Shown one piece after another: positions 1 to 8,087 of a DNA stretch of 64,000 bases. Position 1 is the stretch's first letter, and each line of letters begins with the position of its first letter. The stretch lies in contig NZ_CP040244.1 of the NCBI RefSeq assembly GCF_005517195.1, forward strand, positions 2,436,001 to 2,500,000, read 5' to 3'. Made by a program: the position numbers and the translations under genes. The stretch comes from Streptomyces vilmorinianum (GTDB lineage: Bacteria; Actinomycetota; Actinomycetes; Streptomycetales; Streptomycetaceae). Below the pieces are notes generated by a model. That model was not told the DNA's origin and ran no database searches. It saw only the letters and a list, made by a program, of their open reading frames with translations.

Positions 1-92
1 CCCAGAACCTCGTCCCTGGCGCGCCAGACGGTGCCCATCCCGCCCTGGCCCAGGACGTCGAGGAGTCGGTACCGCCCCGCGATCACGGTCAT
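1..92 (-). CDS. Serine/threonine protein kinase, N-terminal fragment
   Basis: Only the first 30 codons lie in the window; the gene continues off the left edge. The ATG at 92 opens a reading frame containing RYRLLDVLGQGGMGTVWRARD, written here as two parts: the lead-in RYRLLDVLG and the glycine-rich loop GQGGMGTVWRA. This is the ATP-binding P-loop that begins the catalytic domain of PknB/Hanks-type bacterial kinases, with only about 5 residues ahead of it, as is usual in actinobacteria. Whether it carries a membrane segment or sensor domains cannot be seen. The family phosphorylates Ser/Thr of target proteins. The assignment is firm at family level from the motif; the substrate is unknown. Confidence 0.85.
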   Translation of the reverse strand, partial: MTVIAGRYRLLDVLGQGGMGTVWRARDEVL

Positions 93-439
93 GGCGTGTC
101 CCCGTCCGTCGTAGGCCCCCGGTGGAGCATTGTGGAACATTTCTGCCCCCACCCCGGGCACTTCGAACACCGTGCCGCGCGTCGCGGGTGATCTTGGTGG
201 TGGAGATCACACACCGTCAGACGACTGCGGCTGACGCCCTTGTGTGCAGGATGGTTCGTGACGGTTCGGCAGGTGTTCGAGACCTGTCCAACTCACCCTG
301 GAATCAGATGGATTCGGACAGTAGTCGTCAACCCCCGTACGAGTGCGGTGAATCCTGCCGTCGGGATACACGGGTGTCACAGCGGGGCGATAGGGTTAAC
401 CTGCCCGGGCCGGGTGCCCTCGTTAGGGTGGGGAGTGAC
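93..439. other. Intergenic region without a recognised gene
   Basis: This stretch separates the leftward kinase gene from the rightward small basic protein, so it should hold divergent promoters. A TAGGGT hexamer at 391-396 and another at 424-429 resemble actinobacterial -10 boxes, but neither has a convincing -35 partner. An open frame extends upstream from 440 through this region, but it lacks a ribosome-binding site at its upstream ATG and its composition is not protein-like. No RNA gene or strong hairpin was seen. Confidence 0.5.
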
Positions 440-703
440 ATGGAACAGATAGCAATGCGCAGCAGGCCGCGAGTGCCTGCCATCACATGCGGGAGCAGTG
501 CGACCAGTTCGCGGCTGGACCGCCATCTCGCGGTGCTCGGCGGCCCCGTCGTGCCCCAGCGCGAGGCGGCCGAAGCGACGCTTCTGATGCGCGAACTGAC
601 GACGCGTGACGTCACGCACAGCCGTGGCAGCAAGAGCGCGCGCGTCTCGCTCTTCGCTCCCCTGCGCCGCCTGCGCCGCTCCCTCTTCGGCAGCCGCGGC
701 TAG
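440..703 (+). CDS. Small basic protein of unknown function (87 aa)
   Basis: The ATG at 440 is preceded by GGGGAG at 430-435. A second in-frame ATG at 455 is possible. The protein is rich in Arg and Ser, has one Cys (ITCGSS), and ends in a very basic tail (FAPLRRLRRSLFGSRG). No signal peptide, membrane segment or catalytic motif is visible. Small proteins of this sort between a kinase and a CoA-transferase recur in Streptomyces as far as I recall, but none has a function I know. The frame stays open upstream to 122; I reject that extension for lack of a start signal. Coding status is likely rather than certain. Confidence 0.55.
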   Translation: MEQIAMRSRPRVPAITCGSSATSSRLDRHLAVLGGPVVPQREAAEATLLMRELTTRDVTHSRGSKSARVSLFAPLRRLRRSLFGSRG

Positions 704-713
704 CCGGCCTTCC

Positions 714-792
714 TTCGGGGTAGTGGGCATCCGTTCTTCCCCCAGACTCCGTCCGGGGGTGCCCCCAGGCGGAACGGATGGGCCACCCCGAA
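714..792. repeat. Large compound inverted repeat / terminator-like element
   Basis: Nested arms occur here: TTCGGGGT (714-721) with ACCCCGAA (785-792), CATCCGTTC (728-736) with GAACGGATG (772-780), and an inner CCCCC (739-743) with GGGGG (755-759). The element lies between two convergent genes, so it could terminate both. The inner segment resembles GC-rich intergenic repeats that I recall from other Streptomyces genomes; that resemblance is from memory only. Confidence 0.6.
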
Positions 793-828
793 CGACGGCG
801 CGTGCCCACCCCGCCCGCCCCGAGGCTG

Positions 829-2025
829 TCACGCCACGACACCGTCCACCCGTAGCGCCTCCAGCTCCGCCGGCCGCACCCCGAGCTCGCCCAGTACCGC
901 ATCCGTGTCCTCCCCCAACGCCGGGATGCGGCCCATCCGGGGTTCGGGTCCGTCCGGGAACGTGACCGGAGGCAGCAGGCTCCGCAGCGACCCCACCGGC
1001 GACCCCACCTCCCGCCACCGGTCGCGCGCCGTCAGCTGCGGATGCTCCGCCAGGTCCGCGACCGTGTTCAGACGGGCGCACGCGACCCCCGCCGCGTCCA
1101 GCCGCGCCAGCGCCTCCGTCGCCGTCAGCGGGGCCAGCGCCTCGGCGACCACCGCGTCCGTCTTCGCGCGTCCGGCCACCCGGGCCGTGTTCGTGGCAAA
1201 GGCCGGATCGTCCGTCAGATCCGTTCGCTCCAGGACCAGTTCGGCGAGCCGGCGCCACTCGCGGTCGTTCTGGACGGACAGCAGCACCAGGCTCCCGTCG
1301 GCCGTCGGATAGGCGTCGTACGGCGCGATGACGGCGTGGGCCAGGCCCGTGCGCGCCGGGGCCGTGCCCCCATGCATCACGTGGTGCAGCGGATGCCCCA
1401 TCCATTCGGCGAGCGAGTCGAGCAGGGACACCTCCACCGGCCCGCCCCGCCCGGTCGTCCCGCGCCGCACCAGCGCGGCGAGGACGCCCGAGTACGCGTA
1501 CATCCCCGCCGCGATGTCGGCCGCCGGAATCCCCGACTTGACCGGCTGCTCCTCGGTCCCGGTCACCGACACCAGACCCGCCTCGCACTGCACGAGCATG
1601 TCGTAGGCCCGCTTGTGCGCGTACGGCCCGCCCGGCCCGTATCCCGAGATGTCGACCGCGATCAGCCGCGGATGCGCGGCGCAGAGCGTGGCCGCGTCCA
1701 GGCCGAGCCGGGCCGCCGCGCCCTGCGCCAGGTTCTGTACGAAGACGTCGGCGCCGGCCACGAGCCGGCGGACCAGGTCGAGCCCCCGTACGTCCTTCAG
1801 GTCGACGGCCACCGACTCCTTGCCGCGGTTGCACCACACGAAGTGCGAGGCCAGGCCCCGCGCCGCCGTGTCGTAGCCCCGGGCGAAGTCCCCGCCGTCC
1901 GGCCGCTCGATCTTGACGACGCGGGCGCCCAGATCGGCGAGCTGGCGCGTGGCGAAGGGGGCGGCGACGGCCTGTTCGACCGCGACGACCGTGATCCCCT
2001 CCAGGGGGAGTGGCTGAGTGCTCAT
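829..2025 (-). CDS. CaiB/BaiF (class III) CoA-transferase family protein
   Basis: This 398-aa protein has the family length and layout: an N-terminal Rossmann-like segment (VVAVEQAVAAPFATRQLADLGARVVKIE), then an AYDMLVQCEAG segment near residue 142 that holds the Asp forming the acyl-aspartyl intermediate in formyl-CoA transferase relatives. The family moves CoA between organic acids (oxalate, carnitine, bile acids, succinate/citramalate). The substrate cannot be read from sequence. It is encoded alone, convergent with the small basic protein and followed upstream by the DrrB-like gene about 50 bp away. The start ATG at 2025 gives the standard MS..LPLEGI.VV N-terminus. The family is certain; the role is open. 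Confidence 0.9.
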   Translation of the reverse strand: MSTQPLPLEGITVVAVEQAVAAPFATRQLADLGARVVKIERPDGGDFARGYDTAARGLASHFVWCNRGKESVAVDLKDVRGLDLVRRLVAGADVFVQNLAQGAAARLGLDAATLCAAHPRLIAVDISGYGPGGPYAHKRAYDMLVQCEAGLVSVTGTEEQPVKSGIPAADIAAGMYAYSGVLAALVRRGTTGRGGPVEVSLLDSLAEWMGHPLHHVMHGGTAPARTGLAHAVIAPYDAYPTADGSLVLLSVQNDREWRRLAELVLERTDLTDDPAFATNTARVAGRAKTDAVVAEALAPLTATEALARLDAAGVACARLNTVADLAEHPQLTARDRWREVGSPVGSLRSLLPPVTFPDGPEPRMGRIPALGEDTDAVLGELGVRPAELEALRVDGVVA

Positions 2026-2073
2026 GACGCCCTCCCTACCCCGTGGGCAGGGCCCTTGTCACCGTCGCCCTCG

Positions 2074-2850
2074 TCACCCGCGGGCGTAGCGCCGCACCGC
2101 GAGCGGCGCGCAGAGAGCGATCAGCGCCAGCGACCAGAGCAGCGCGCCGGCCACCGGATGCGCCACCGGCCAGGCCGCGTCCGCCGGGACGGCCGCGTTG
2201 CCGAAGAGCTCCCGTACCGCTGTCGTGACCGCCGAGATCGGGTTCCACTCGGCGACCGTCCGCAGCCAGGGAGCCATGTTCTCGGTCGGGATGTACGCGT
2301 TGGAGAGCAGCGGCAGCATGAACGTGGCGCTGCCCAGCTGGCCGGCCGCCTCCTCGCTCTGCGAGGCGAGACCCAGCAGGATGCCCACCCAGGTCGTCGC
2401 GAAGCGGAAGAGCAGCAGCAGCCCGAACGCGCCGAGCGCTTCCAGCCATGTGCCCTCGATCCGCCAGCCCATGGCGAGCCCGACCAGGATCATCGGGATC
2501 AGGCCGACCGCGCTGGTCACCAGGTCCGCGAGCGCCTGCCCCAGCGGCACGGCCGCCCTGCTCACCGGCATGGTCCGGAAGCGGTCCATCACGCCCCGGT
2601 GCGAGTCCTGGGCCGCCTGGAACATCCCCGTCATCAGCCCGCCCGCCGCCGTCGCCACCAGCAGACCTGGCACCAGATAGGCCCGGTACGCGGCGCCGGG
2701 CATGGCGAGCGCGCTGCCGAAGACGTATCCGAAGAAGAGCAGGAAGACGATCGGCATCGTCTGCGTCATCACGACGATCGCCGGGGCGTGCCGAATCCGC
2801 TGGAGGTGCCGCCCGAGCACAGCGGTCCCGTCGTGCACGAGCGCGCTCAT
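2074..2850 (-). CDS. ABC-2 type transporter permease, DrrB-like
   Basis: This 258-aa integral membrane protein has about six hydrophobic segments and a conserved ABC-2 region (LPLLSNAYIPTENMAPWLRTVAEWNPIS) close to the DrrB signature of daunorubicin-type exporters. The ATG at 2850 overlaps the stop of the upstream ATPase by 4 bp (2847-2850), so the two are translationally coupled. The permease forms the channel of a heterodimeric or tetrameric exporter of hydrophobic compounds. No antibiotic biosynthesis genes are nearby, so the substrate may be an exogenous toxin or a cell-envelope compound. Control is likely by the divergent TetR. Confidence 0.9.
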   Translation of the reverse strand: MSALVHDGTAVLGRHLQRIRHAPAIVVMTQTMPIVFLLFFGYVFGSALAMPGAAYRAYLVPGLLVATAAGGLMTGMFQAAQDSHRGVMDRFRTMPVSRAAVPLGQALADLVTSAVGLIPMILVGLAMGWRIEGTWLEALGAFGLLLLFRFATTWVGILLGLASQSEEAAGQLGSATFMLPLLSNAYIPTENMAPWLRTVAEWNPISAVTTAVRELFGNAAVPADAAWPVAHPVAGALLWSLALIALCAPLAVRRYARG

Positions 2851-3785
2851 GCCGCGAGCTCCTTCCGGTCCGTGAGGCGCAGGAACACCTCGTCGAGGGT
2901 GGGCGGACGCAGGGACGCGTCGACGATGTGGACCCCGGCCGCGTCGATCTCGCGGACGATCCGGGGGAGGGTGAGCGTGGTGTCCGTGGTCACCGCGCCG
3001 ACCGTGCGCCGCTCGGCGTCCAGCGTGGGCGCGGAGCCGGTGAGCTGGTCGAGCACGGCCGCGGCGGCGTCGAGCAGCGAAGGGTCGGCGACGACCACCT
3101 CCGCCCGACTGCCGATCAGCGCCTTGAGCTCGGCCGGAGTGCCGCGGTGTGCGGCCCGACCCTCGTCGATCAGCACGATGTCGTCGGCGAGCTGGTCGGC
3201 CTCCTCCAGATACTGCGTGGTCAGCAGCACGGTCGTGCCCTGGGACGCCAACCCCCGTACGGCGTCCCAGATTTCGTTCCGGCTGTGCGGGTCGAGCCCG
3301 GTCGTCGGCTCGTCGAGGAAGAGGACCCGCGGCGGCACGAGCAGGCTCGCGGCCAGATCGAGCCGGCGGCGCATGCCGCCCGAATAGGTCCGCGCGGGCC
3401 GCCCGGCCGCCTCCGTGAGGCCGAACTGCTCCAGGAGCTCGTCGGCGCGGGCACGCGGGGCGCGCAGCAGCCTGGCGAAGAGCCGCAGATTCTCGGCGCC
3501 GGTGAGATCCCCGTCCACCGAGGCGTACTGCCCGGTGACCGCGATCCGCCTCCGTACCCCCGCCGGGTCGCGTACGACGTCGTGACCGGCGATCGTCGCG
3601 CTGCCCGCGTCCGGGGCGACCAGCGTGGTGAGGACCCGGACGGCGGTGGTCTTGCCCGCGCCGTTGGGCCCCAGAACGCCGCACACGGTGCCCTCGGGGA
3701 CGGCCAGATCGAGCCCGCGCAGGGCGTGGACCTCCCCGTACCGCTTCTGCAGACCTTCACTAAGTACAGCGTACGTAGTAGTCAT
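2847..3785 (-). CDS. ABC transporter ATP-binding protein, DrrA-like
   Basis: This 312-aa protein contains Walker A (GPNGAGKTT), the ABC signature (YSGGMRRRLDLA), Walker B (VLFLDEPTTGLD) and the C-terminal domain of the DrrA family. I chose the ATG at 3785 (MTTTYAVLSEGLQKRYG) over the upstream in-frame start at 3803 because the latter lies inside the spacer between two operators. Unusually, one 17-bp operator (3761-3777) is inside the first eight codons. The gene is co-transcribed with the permease and divergent from tetR. It energises export of hydrophobic substrates. Confidence 0.92.
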   Translation of the reverse strand: MTTTYAVLSEGLQKRYGEVHALRGLDLAVPEGTVCGVLGPNGAGKTTAVRVLTTLVAPDAGSATIAGHDVVRDPAGVRRRIAVTGQYASVDGDLTGAENLRLFARLLRAPRARADELLEQFGLTEAAGRPARTYSGGMRRRLDLAASLLVPPRVLFLDEPTTGLDPHSRNEIWDAVRGLASQGTTVLLTTQYLEEADQLADDIVLIDEGRAAHRGTPAELKALIGSRAEVVVADPSLLDAAAAVLDQLTGSAPTLDAERRTVGAVTTDTTLTLPRIVREIDAAGVHIVDASLRPPTLDEVFLRLTDRKELAA

Positions 3786-3820
3786 GGCCCGACCATACCC
3801 CACTACGTACGCTGTACGTA
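3761..3820. promoter_or_regulatory. Paired TetR operators between drrA-like and tetR genes
   Basis: Two near-identical 17-bp palindromes lie 43 bp apart. Site 2 (3804-3820) is TACGTACGCTGTACGTA, a perfect 7-3-7 dyad. Site 1 (3761-3777) is TAAGTACAGCGTACGTA, its reverse complement with one change. Together they form a 16-bp perfect inverted repeat (3764-3779 with 3802-3817). Site 2 ends two bases before a TAGGAT -10-like box (3823-3828) for tetR; site 1 is within the start of the ATPase gene. This arrangement fits autoregulation plus repression of the exporter by the TetR encoded at 3848. Confidence 0.85.
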
Positions 3821-3847
3821 ACTAGGATGGTGGGGAGGTGATGATCA

Positions 3848-4576
3848 ATGACGGGCCGAGCGGCCGAACCGGAAGTGATCTGGGCGCGCCCCGAGCGCGC
3901 GGGCCGTGGCCCGAAACCGGCGTACAGCAGGGCGGACATCGTGGCCGCCGCGGTGCGCATCGCCGACGCCGACGGCCTCGACGCGGTCTCCATGCGCCGG
4001 ATCGCCGCCGACATCGGCTGCGGCACGATGTCGCTCTACAACTACGTGCCGCGCAAGGAGGACCTGTACGAGCTGATGGTCGACGCCATCAGCGGCGAGT
4101 ACGAGCTCCCCGAGCCTCCGAGCGGCGACTGGCGCGCGGACATGCTCACCGTGGCCCGCCAGGCCCGGGGCATCTTGCACCGCCACCCCTGGGTGATCAG
4201 GCTGATGACGACCGGGTACGCCTTCGGACCCAACGCCCTGCGCTTCCTGGAAGGGTGTCTGGCCTGCCTCGACGGCCTCGACCTGCCGGGCGGCACCAAG
4301 ATGGAGCTGATCGCGACGGTCAACGGCACCGTGATGACGATCGTCGCCAACGAACTCGCCCTCGCCGAGCGCGCCCGCGGACTGCCCTGGTCCGAGGAGC
4401 AGGAGCAGGCCGTGCGCGCGGCCTATCTGATGGGGCGACTCGCGGGCGGCGACTACCCCAGGCTCGCCGCGGTGTTCGGTGCGGCCGGAGTCGAACACCT
4501 CGCCCCCGAAGAGATCTTCGACCGGACGTTGGGGAGGGTGCTCGACTCCTTCGCCCCGGGGCGGGGGCCGTCCTAG
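3848..4576 (+). CDS. TetR family regulator of the DrrAB-type exporter
   Basis: This 242-aa protein has an N-terminal helix-turn-helix (residues about 25-70: SRADIVAAAVRIADADGL, then IAADIGCGTMSLYNYVPRKEDLYELM) and a TetR_C_1-like ligand domain. GGGAGGTGATG sits just upstream of the ATG at 3848. It is divergent from the ABC pair across the 17-bp operators, the textbook layout for an efflux repressor released by the pump substrate. The effector is not identifiable. The family is certain, and the regulatory target is a strong inference from the operator layout. Confidence 0.93.
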   Translation: MTGRAAEPEVIWARPERAGRGPKPAYSRADIVAAAVRIADADGLDAVSMRRIAADIGCGTMSLYNYVPRKEDLYELMVDAISGEYELPEPPSGDWRADMLTVARQARGILHRHPWVIRLMTTGYAFGPNALRFLEGCLACLDGLDLPGGTKMELIATVNGTVMTIVANELALAERARGLPWSEEQEQAVRAAYLMGRLAGGDYPRLAAVFGAAGVEHLAPEEIFDRTLGRVLDSFAPGRGPS

Positions 4577-5811
4577 AGCAGCGCGAACTGGCCCTCCGGG
4601 CCCTCCTCCTGATGGTCCAGTACGGAGGCGGGGCGGCGGGCCGCGTCCGGTACGGGCAGCACCCCGGCCTCGCGCAGCGCCCCCGGCGTCAGCAGCGGGC
4701 CCGCCGCGAGCGCCGCGCGCCGCGGCGCGAGCCGGCCGAGGAGAGCCAGGACCGTGATCAGCTCCAGGAGTTCGGAGGTCCACTCCTGCGGCCAGACCGC
4801 GGGCCCGATCGCCTCCAGACTGCCGGGCTCGGCTGGCGCGGTCCGGTGCGCGAACCACTGCTCGAGCATCCGTACGCCCCCGACGTGGAACTCCCACGCC
4901 TCCGCGGGTACGGGGGAGATCCTGCCCTCGCCGAGGCTCAGGGTCTCCTCCCCGGGCTCGTACGAGAGCGACGCGGGGCGGGCCGGGATCGCCGCGCGGA
5001 CATAGGGGCGCCGGCCACCGGGCAACCGCGGCCGCTCGCCACCGCGGGCGCCCCGCAGCTGGATCTCCGTCAGCCGCCGGCCCAGCTCCACCCCCGCGGC
5101 CCAGACGGCGGGGTCCGCGGGGAGCGGGACGCGGCAGCCGGCGGGGGAGGGGCGGCCGGCCGCCAGGGCCCAGGCCAGTACGTCCTCCGGGGCGACCCGG
5201 CCTCCGTACCGTTCGCCCAGCAGCGGCAGCAGGCCGGGAGCGAGGTTCGGCTCCTCGCCGCCGGGGCGGCGGAAGAGCGGACGGATCCGGCCGGGGCGGC
5301 CCGCGGGGGAGCGGCCGTCGGGCAGCGCGGCGGTCACCAGGAGCGCCGGACCGGTGGGACCTGTGGGATCGGCGGCACCCGGCACGTACCCCTGCTCGAC
5401 GGCGAAGAGCTGTCGCTCGTCGGCGACGCGCCACAGCTCCGGGCGGGCGATGTCGATGAGCCGGTGGTCGGGCAGCAGCCACTGCTCGTCGAACGGGCCG
5501 TGCGCGAGCCTGACCGGCTCCGGGCACGGCCCTGTCTCACGGGCGAGGCGGACGGTGCCGGTGCGCTGCCCGGGCAGCGCGGCCACGGAACTCGACGGCG
5601 TCCGTGCCCGGCTCGGCCGGAACAGCGCCTCGCGCTCGGCCGCGTCCGCCGCGACCAGCCGGTTCCAGCGCTCGCGCAGCGTGCGGACGTCGGGCGCCAC
5701 GATCCAGGACCGGCCGAGCCGCATCGGCGCGACGGACCACGGCATCAGCTCGTCGAGGAGGGGCGCCTCGTCCGTCTGTACGTCTTCGGTCACGCCCCGC
5801 ATGCTAGACAC
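4573..5811 (-). CDS. Stand-alone type ISP restriction-modification specificity-domain protein
   Basis: This 412-aa protein resembles the C-terminal specificity region of type ISP (single-polypeptide translocating) restriction enzymes such as LlaBIII. Segments recognised from memory include LLDELMPWSVAP, the run FDEQWLLPDHRLID, and GRPGRIRPLFRRPGG. No nuclease, helicase or methyltransferase motif (no DPPY/NPPF, no Walker A) is present here or in neighbours. Such orphan proteins are widespread in Streptomyces and commonly carry the ISP name, but I know of no demonstrated activity. The gene overlaps the 3' end of tetR by 4 bp in convergent orientation. The name rests on similarity of one domain; the function is unknown. 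Confidence 0.7.
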   Translation of the reverse strand: MSSMRGVTEDVQTDEAPLLDELMPWSVAPMRLGRSWIVAPDVRTLRERWNRLVAADAAEREALFRPSRARTPSSSVAALPGQRTGTVRLARETGPCPEPVRLAHGPFDEQWLLPDHRLIDIARPELWRVADERQLFAVEQGYVPGAADPTGPTGPALLVTAALPDGRSPAGRPGRIRPLFRRPGGEEPNLAPGLLPLLGERYGGRVAPEDVLAWALAAGRPSPAGCRVPLPADPAVWAAGVELGRRLTEIQLRGARGGERPRLPGGRRPYVRAAIPARPASLSYEPGEETLSLGEGRISPVPAEAWEFHVGGVRMLEQWFAHRTAPAEPGSLEAIGPAVWPQEWTSELLELITVLALLGRLAPRRAALAAGPLLTPGALREAGVLPVPDAARRPASVLDHQEEGPEGQFALL

Positions 5812-5816
5812 GCCAC

Positions 5817-6566
5817 TCAGTGCGCCTCCACCGTCACCGTGAAGGAGAAACGGTCGCCCCGGTAGCGGATCCGGGCCACGTCCACCACACGCCCGTCCTC
5901 GTCGTAGGTGACGCCCGTGTAGTGCAGGATCGGCGAGAGCAGCGGGACCTGGAGCAGCGCCGCCGTCTCGGGGTCCGCGAGCCGGGCCTCGACGGTGTCC
6001 GTGATGCGGCTGATCCGGACCCCCATCACGTCCCGCAGCACCTTCGTCATCGGCCAGCGCTCCAGGTCGGCCGGGTCGAGACCGGCCGCGATCTCCGGAC
6101 GTACCGCGTTCTGCGCCCAGTTCGTGGGCTCGCCGCTCTCCCCGTCGCGCCGCAGCCGCCTGTACGCGACGACCTCCGTCACATCGGGGAAGAACTCGGC
6201 GAGCTCGCCCGGCACCGGCTCGACGCCGTGGCCGAGCACGGTGGTCCGCTCGCCGGACTGCTGGGCCACGATCGCGTCGATCGAGCCGAGCAGCCGGCGC
6301 GGGGTGGAGCGCCGGGCGCCCGGCTCGATGAACGTGCCGCGCCGCCGGTGCCTGCTGATCAGGCCCTCCTCCTCCAGCTCCTTGAGGGCCTGGCGCATGG
6401 TCAGCACGCTCACGCCGTAGTGCGCGGCGAGCTGCTCCTCGGTGGGCAGCCGCAGCGAGGCGTCGGGCGTGCGGCCCAGTATGGAGGCGCGCAACGACTG
6501 CGAGACCTGATACCAGAGCGGAAGCTTGCGGTTCAGGATCAGCGAGTCGGGAGCGAAGGCGGTCAC
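5817..6566 (-). CDS. GntR/HutC-family transcriptional regulator (UTRA domain)
   Basis: This 249-aa protein has a winged helix at about residues 15-80 (LPTEEQLAAHYGVSVLTMRQ, then LEEEGLISRHRRRGTF), followed by a UTRA effector domain of HutC type ending in RYRGDRFSFTV. It starts with GTG at 6566 and lies 44 bp downstream of hmgA on the same strand, probably co-transcribed. HutC-type regulators often sense a small carboxylated metabolite of the pathway they control. A homogentisate or tyrosine-pathway ligand and the inverted repeat ahead of hmgA are the natural guesses. An independent target is also possible. Confidence 0.88.
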   Translation of the reverse strand: MTAFAPDSLILNRKLPLWYQVSQSLRASILGRTPDASLRLPTEEQLAAHYGVSVLTMRQALKELEEEGLISRHRRRGTFIEPGARRSTPRRLLGSIDAIVAQQSGERTTVLGHGVEPVPGELAEFFPDVTEVVAYRRLRRDGESGEPTNWAQNAVRPEIAAGLDPADLERWPMTKVLRDVMGVRISRITDTVEARLADPETAALLQVPLLSPILHYTGVTYDEDGRVVDVARIRYRGDRFSFTVTVEAH

Positions 6567-6610
6567 GGCGTTCTCCGTACGACGACTACGAGATCTACGA
6601 CCGGACGCGT

Positions 6611-7945
6611 TTACGGCCGGAAGTGGCGCTCAAGACCCTGCCATACGTCGTCGTAGCCACTCTGCAGATGGTCGGCGTTCGCGGCCTGGCCGGTGGCCGT
6701 GACCGGCCAGCGGGTCTCGAACATGAAGGCGAGACCGTCGTCGATCTTCTGCGGCCTGAGCTCGGCGGCGCTGGCCTTGTCGAACGTCTCGCGGTCCGGG
6801 CCGTGCGCGGACATCATGTTGTGCAGCGAGCCGCCGCCCGGGACGAAGCCCCCTTCTCCAGCGGTCTTCGCGTCGTACGCGCCCTCGATGAGGCCCATGT
6901 ACTCGCTCATCACGTTGCGGTGGAAGTACGGCGGCCGGAACGTGTCCTCGCCGACCAGCCAGCGCGGGGCGAAGACCACGAAGTCGACGCTCGCGAGACC
7001 GGGGGTGTCGGTCGGCGAGGTGAGCACCGTGAAGATCGACGGGTCCGGGTGGTCGTACGAGATCGTCCCGATGACATTGAAACGGTGCAGGTCGTAGACG
7101 TACGGGGTGTGGTTGCCGTGCCAGGCGACCACGTCGAGCGGGGAGTGGCCGTAGGTCGCGGACCAGAGGTTGCCGCAGTACTTGTTGACGACCTCGACCG
7201 GGCCCTCGACGTCCTCGTAGGCGGCGACGGGCGCGCGGAAGTCACGGGCGTTGGCCAGTCCGTTGGCGCCGATCGGGCCGAGGTCGGGGAGCTGGAAGGG
7301 CGCCCCGTAGTTCTCGCAGACGTACCCGCGGGCGCTCTCGTCGAGCAGTTCGACGCGGAAGCGGACCCCGCGGGGGATCAGCGCGACCTCGCCGGGGCGG
7401 GCGGCGAGCAGGCCCAGCTCGGTACGGAGCAGCAGGCCGCCGCGCTCGGGGACGATCAGCAGCTCGCCGTCGGCGTCGCTGAAGACCCGGTCCATGGAGG
7501 CGTTGGCGTGGTAGAGGTGCACGGCCATGCCGGTGCGCTGGGCGGTGTCACCGTTGCCGCCGAGCGTCCACATGCCGGCGAGCCAGTCCGTGCCCGGAGC
7601 CGGGTCGGGCAGCGGGTTCCAGCGCAGCCGGTTCGGGTCGGGAACCGTCTCGGTGAACGGTGCGGACCGCATGGCGCCGTTGTCGATCCGGGTGAACGGC
7701 GGGTGGGCCGCCGAGGGGCGGATCCGGTACAGCCACGAGCGGCGGTTGTGGGCGCGCGGCTCGGTGAACGCGCTGCCGCTCAGCTGCTCGGCGTACAGGC
7801 CGAGCGGGGCGCGCTGCGGCGAGTTGCGACCGTGCGGCAGCGCGCCGGGGACCGCCTCCGAGCTGTGCTCATTGCCGAATCCGGTGCTGTACGTCAGCGC
7901 CTCGGCTGTCTTCCGCGCCAGTTCCGTGGCCTGTTCCGTGGTCAT
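6611..7945 (-). CDS. hmgA: Homogentisate 1,2-dioxygenase
   Basis: This 444-aa protein has the expected length and family landmarks: [13 protein letters not shown] near the N-terminus, [31 protein letters not shown], and the iron-site region [20 protein letters not shown] with [12 protein letters not shown]. The enzyme opens the ring of homogentisate to maleylacetoacetate in tyrosine/phenylalanine breakdown in the cytoplasm. No other tyrosine-catabolic gene is adjacent except the downstream GntR. The stop is TAA. A TTGACG (complement of 8012-8017) and TACGGT (complement of 7988-7993) pair, 18 bp apart, could be its promoter; it overlaps the 7973-8000 inverted repeat. Confidence 0.97.
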   Translation of the reverse strand: MTTEQATELARKTAEALTYSTGFGNEHSSEAVPGALPHGRNSPQRAPLGLYAEQLSGSAFTEPRAHNRRSWLYRIRPSAAHPPFTRIDNGAMRSAPFTETVPDPNRLRWNPLPDPAPGTDWLAGMWTLGGNGDTAQRTGMAVHLYHANASMDRVFSDADGELLIVPERGGLLLRTELGLLAARPGEVALIPRGVRFRVELLDESARGYVCENYGAPFQLPDLGPIGANGLANARDFRAPVAAYEDVEGPVEVVNKYCGNLWSATYGHSPLDVVAWHGNHTPYVYDLHRFNVIGTISYDHPDPSIFTVLTSPTDTPGLASVDFVVFAPRWLVGEDTFRPPYFHRNVMSEYMGLIEGAYDAKTAGEGGFVPGGGSLHNMMSAHGPDRETFDKASAAELRPQKIDDGLAFMFETRWPVTATGQAANADHLQSGYDDVWQGLERHFRP

Positions 7946-7972
7946 CGCCCGCTCCTGTCCTGAGCCCGCAAG

Positions 7973-8000
7973 GGAATCCTATGGATGACCGTAGGATTCC
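7973..8000. promoter_or_regulatory. Inverted repeat over the putative hmgA promoter
   Basis: GGAATCCTA (7973-7981) and TAGGATTCC (7992-8000) are perfect 9-bp arms around a 10-bp centre. They cover the proposed hmgA -10 box and transcription start. The symmetry and position suggest a repressor operator. The GntR encoded downstream of hmgA is the first candidate, though this is inference. Confidence 0.6.
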
Positions 8001-8087
8001 GCGACCGCTCGCGTCAACGGGTCTCGATTCGACGAGATGCGTGCACGGGGGGTTCCAAAAGATGAACATTGCTCTACTCTCACGCGC

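Noticed and set aside
122-439. Upstream extension of the 87-aa protein
   Set aside because: No ribosome-binding site at 122, and the translated extension is not protein-like; GGGGAG precedes the ATG at 440.
377-1837. Long minus-strand open frame (486 codons) over the small protein and CoA-transferase region
   Set aside because: It is a high-GC shadow frame: Arg/Gly/Ala-rich translation without motifs, opposite or out of frame with the well-supported CoA-transferase.
2074-3820. Daunorubicin-type biosynthetic resistance locus
   Set aside because: DrrAB-like exporters are common outside antibiotic clusters and no biosynthetic gene is nearby.
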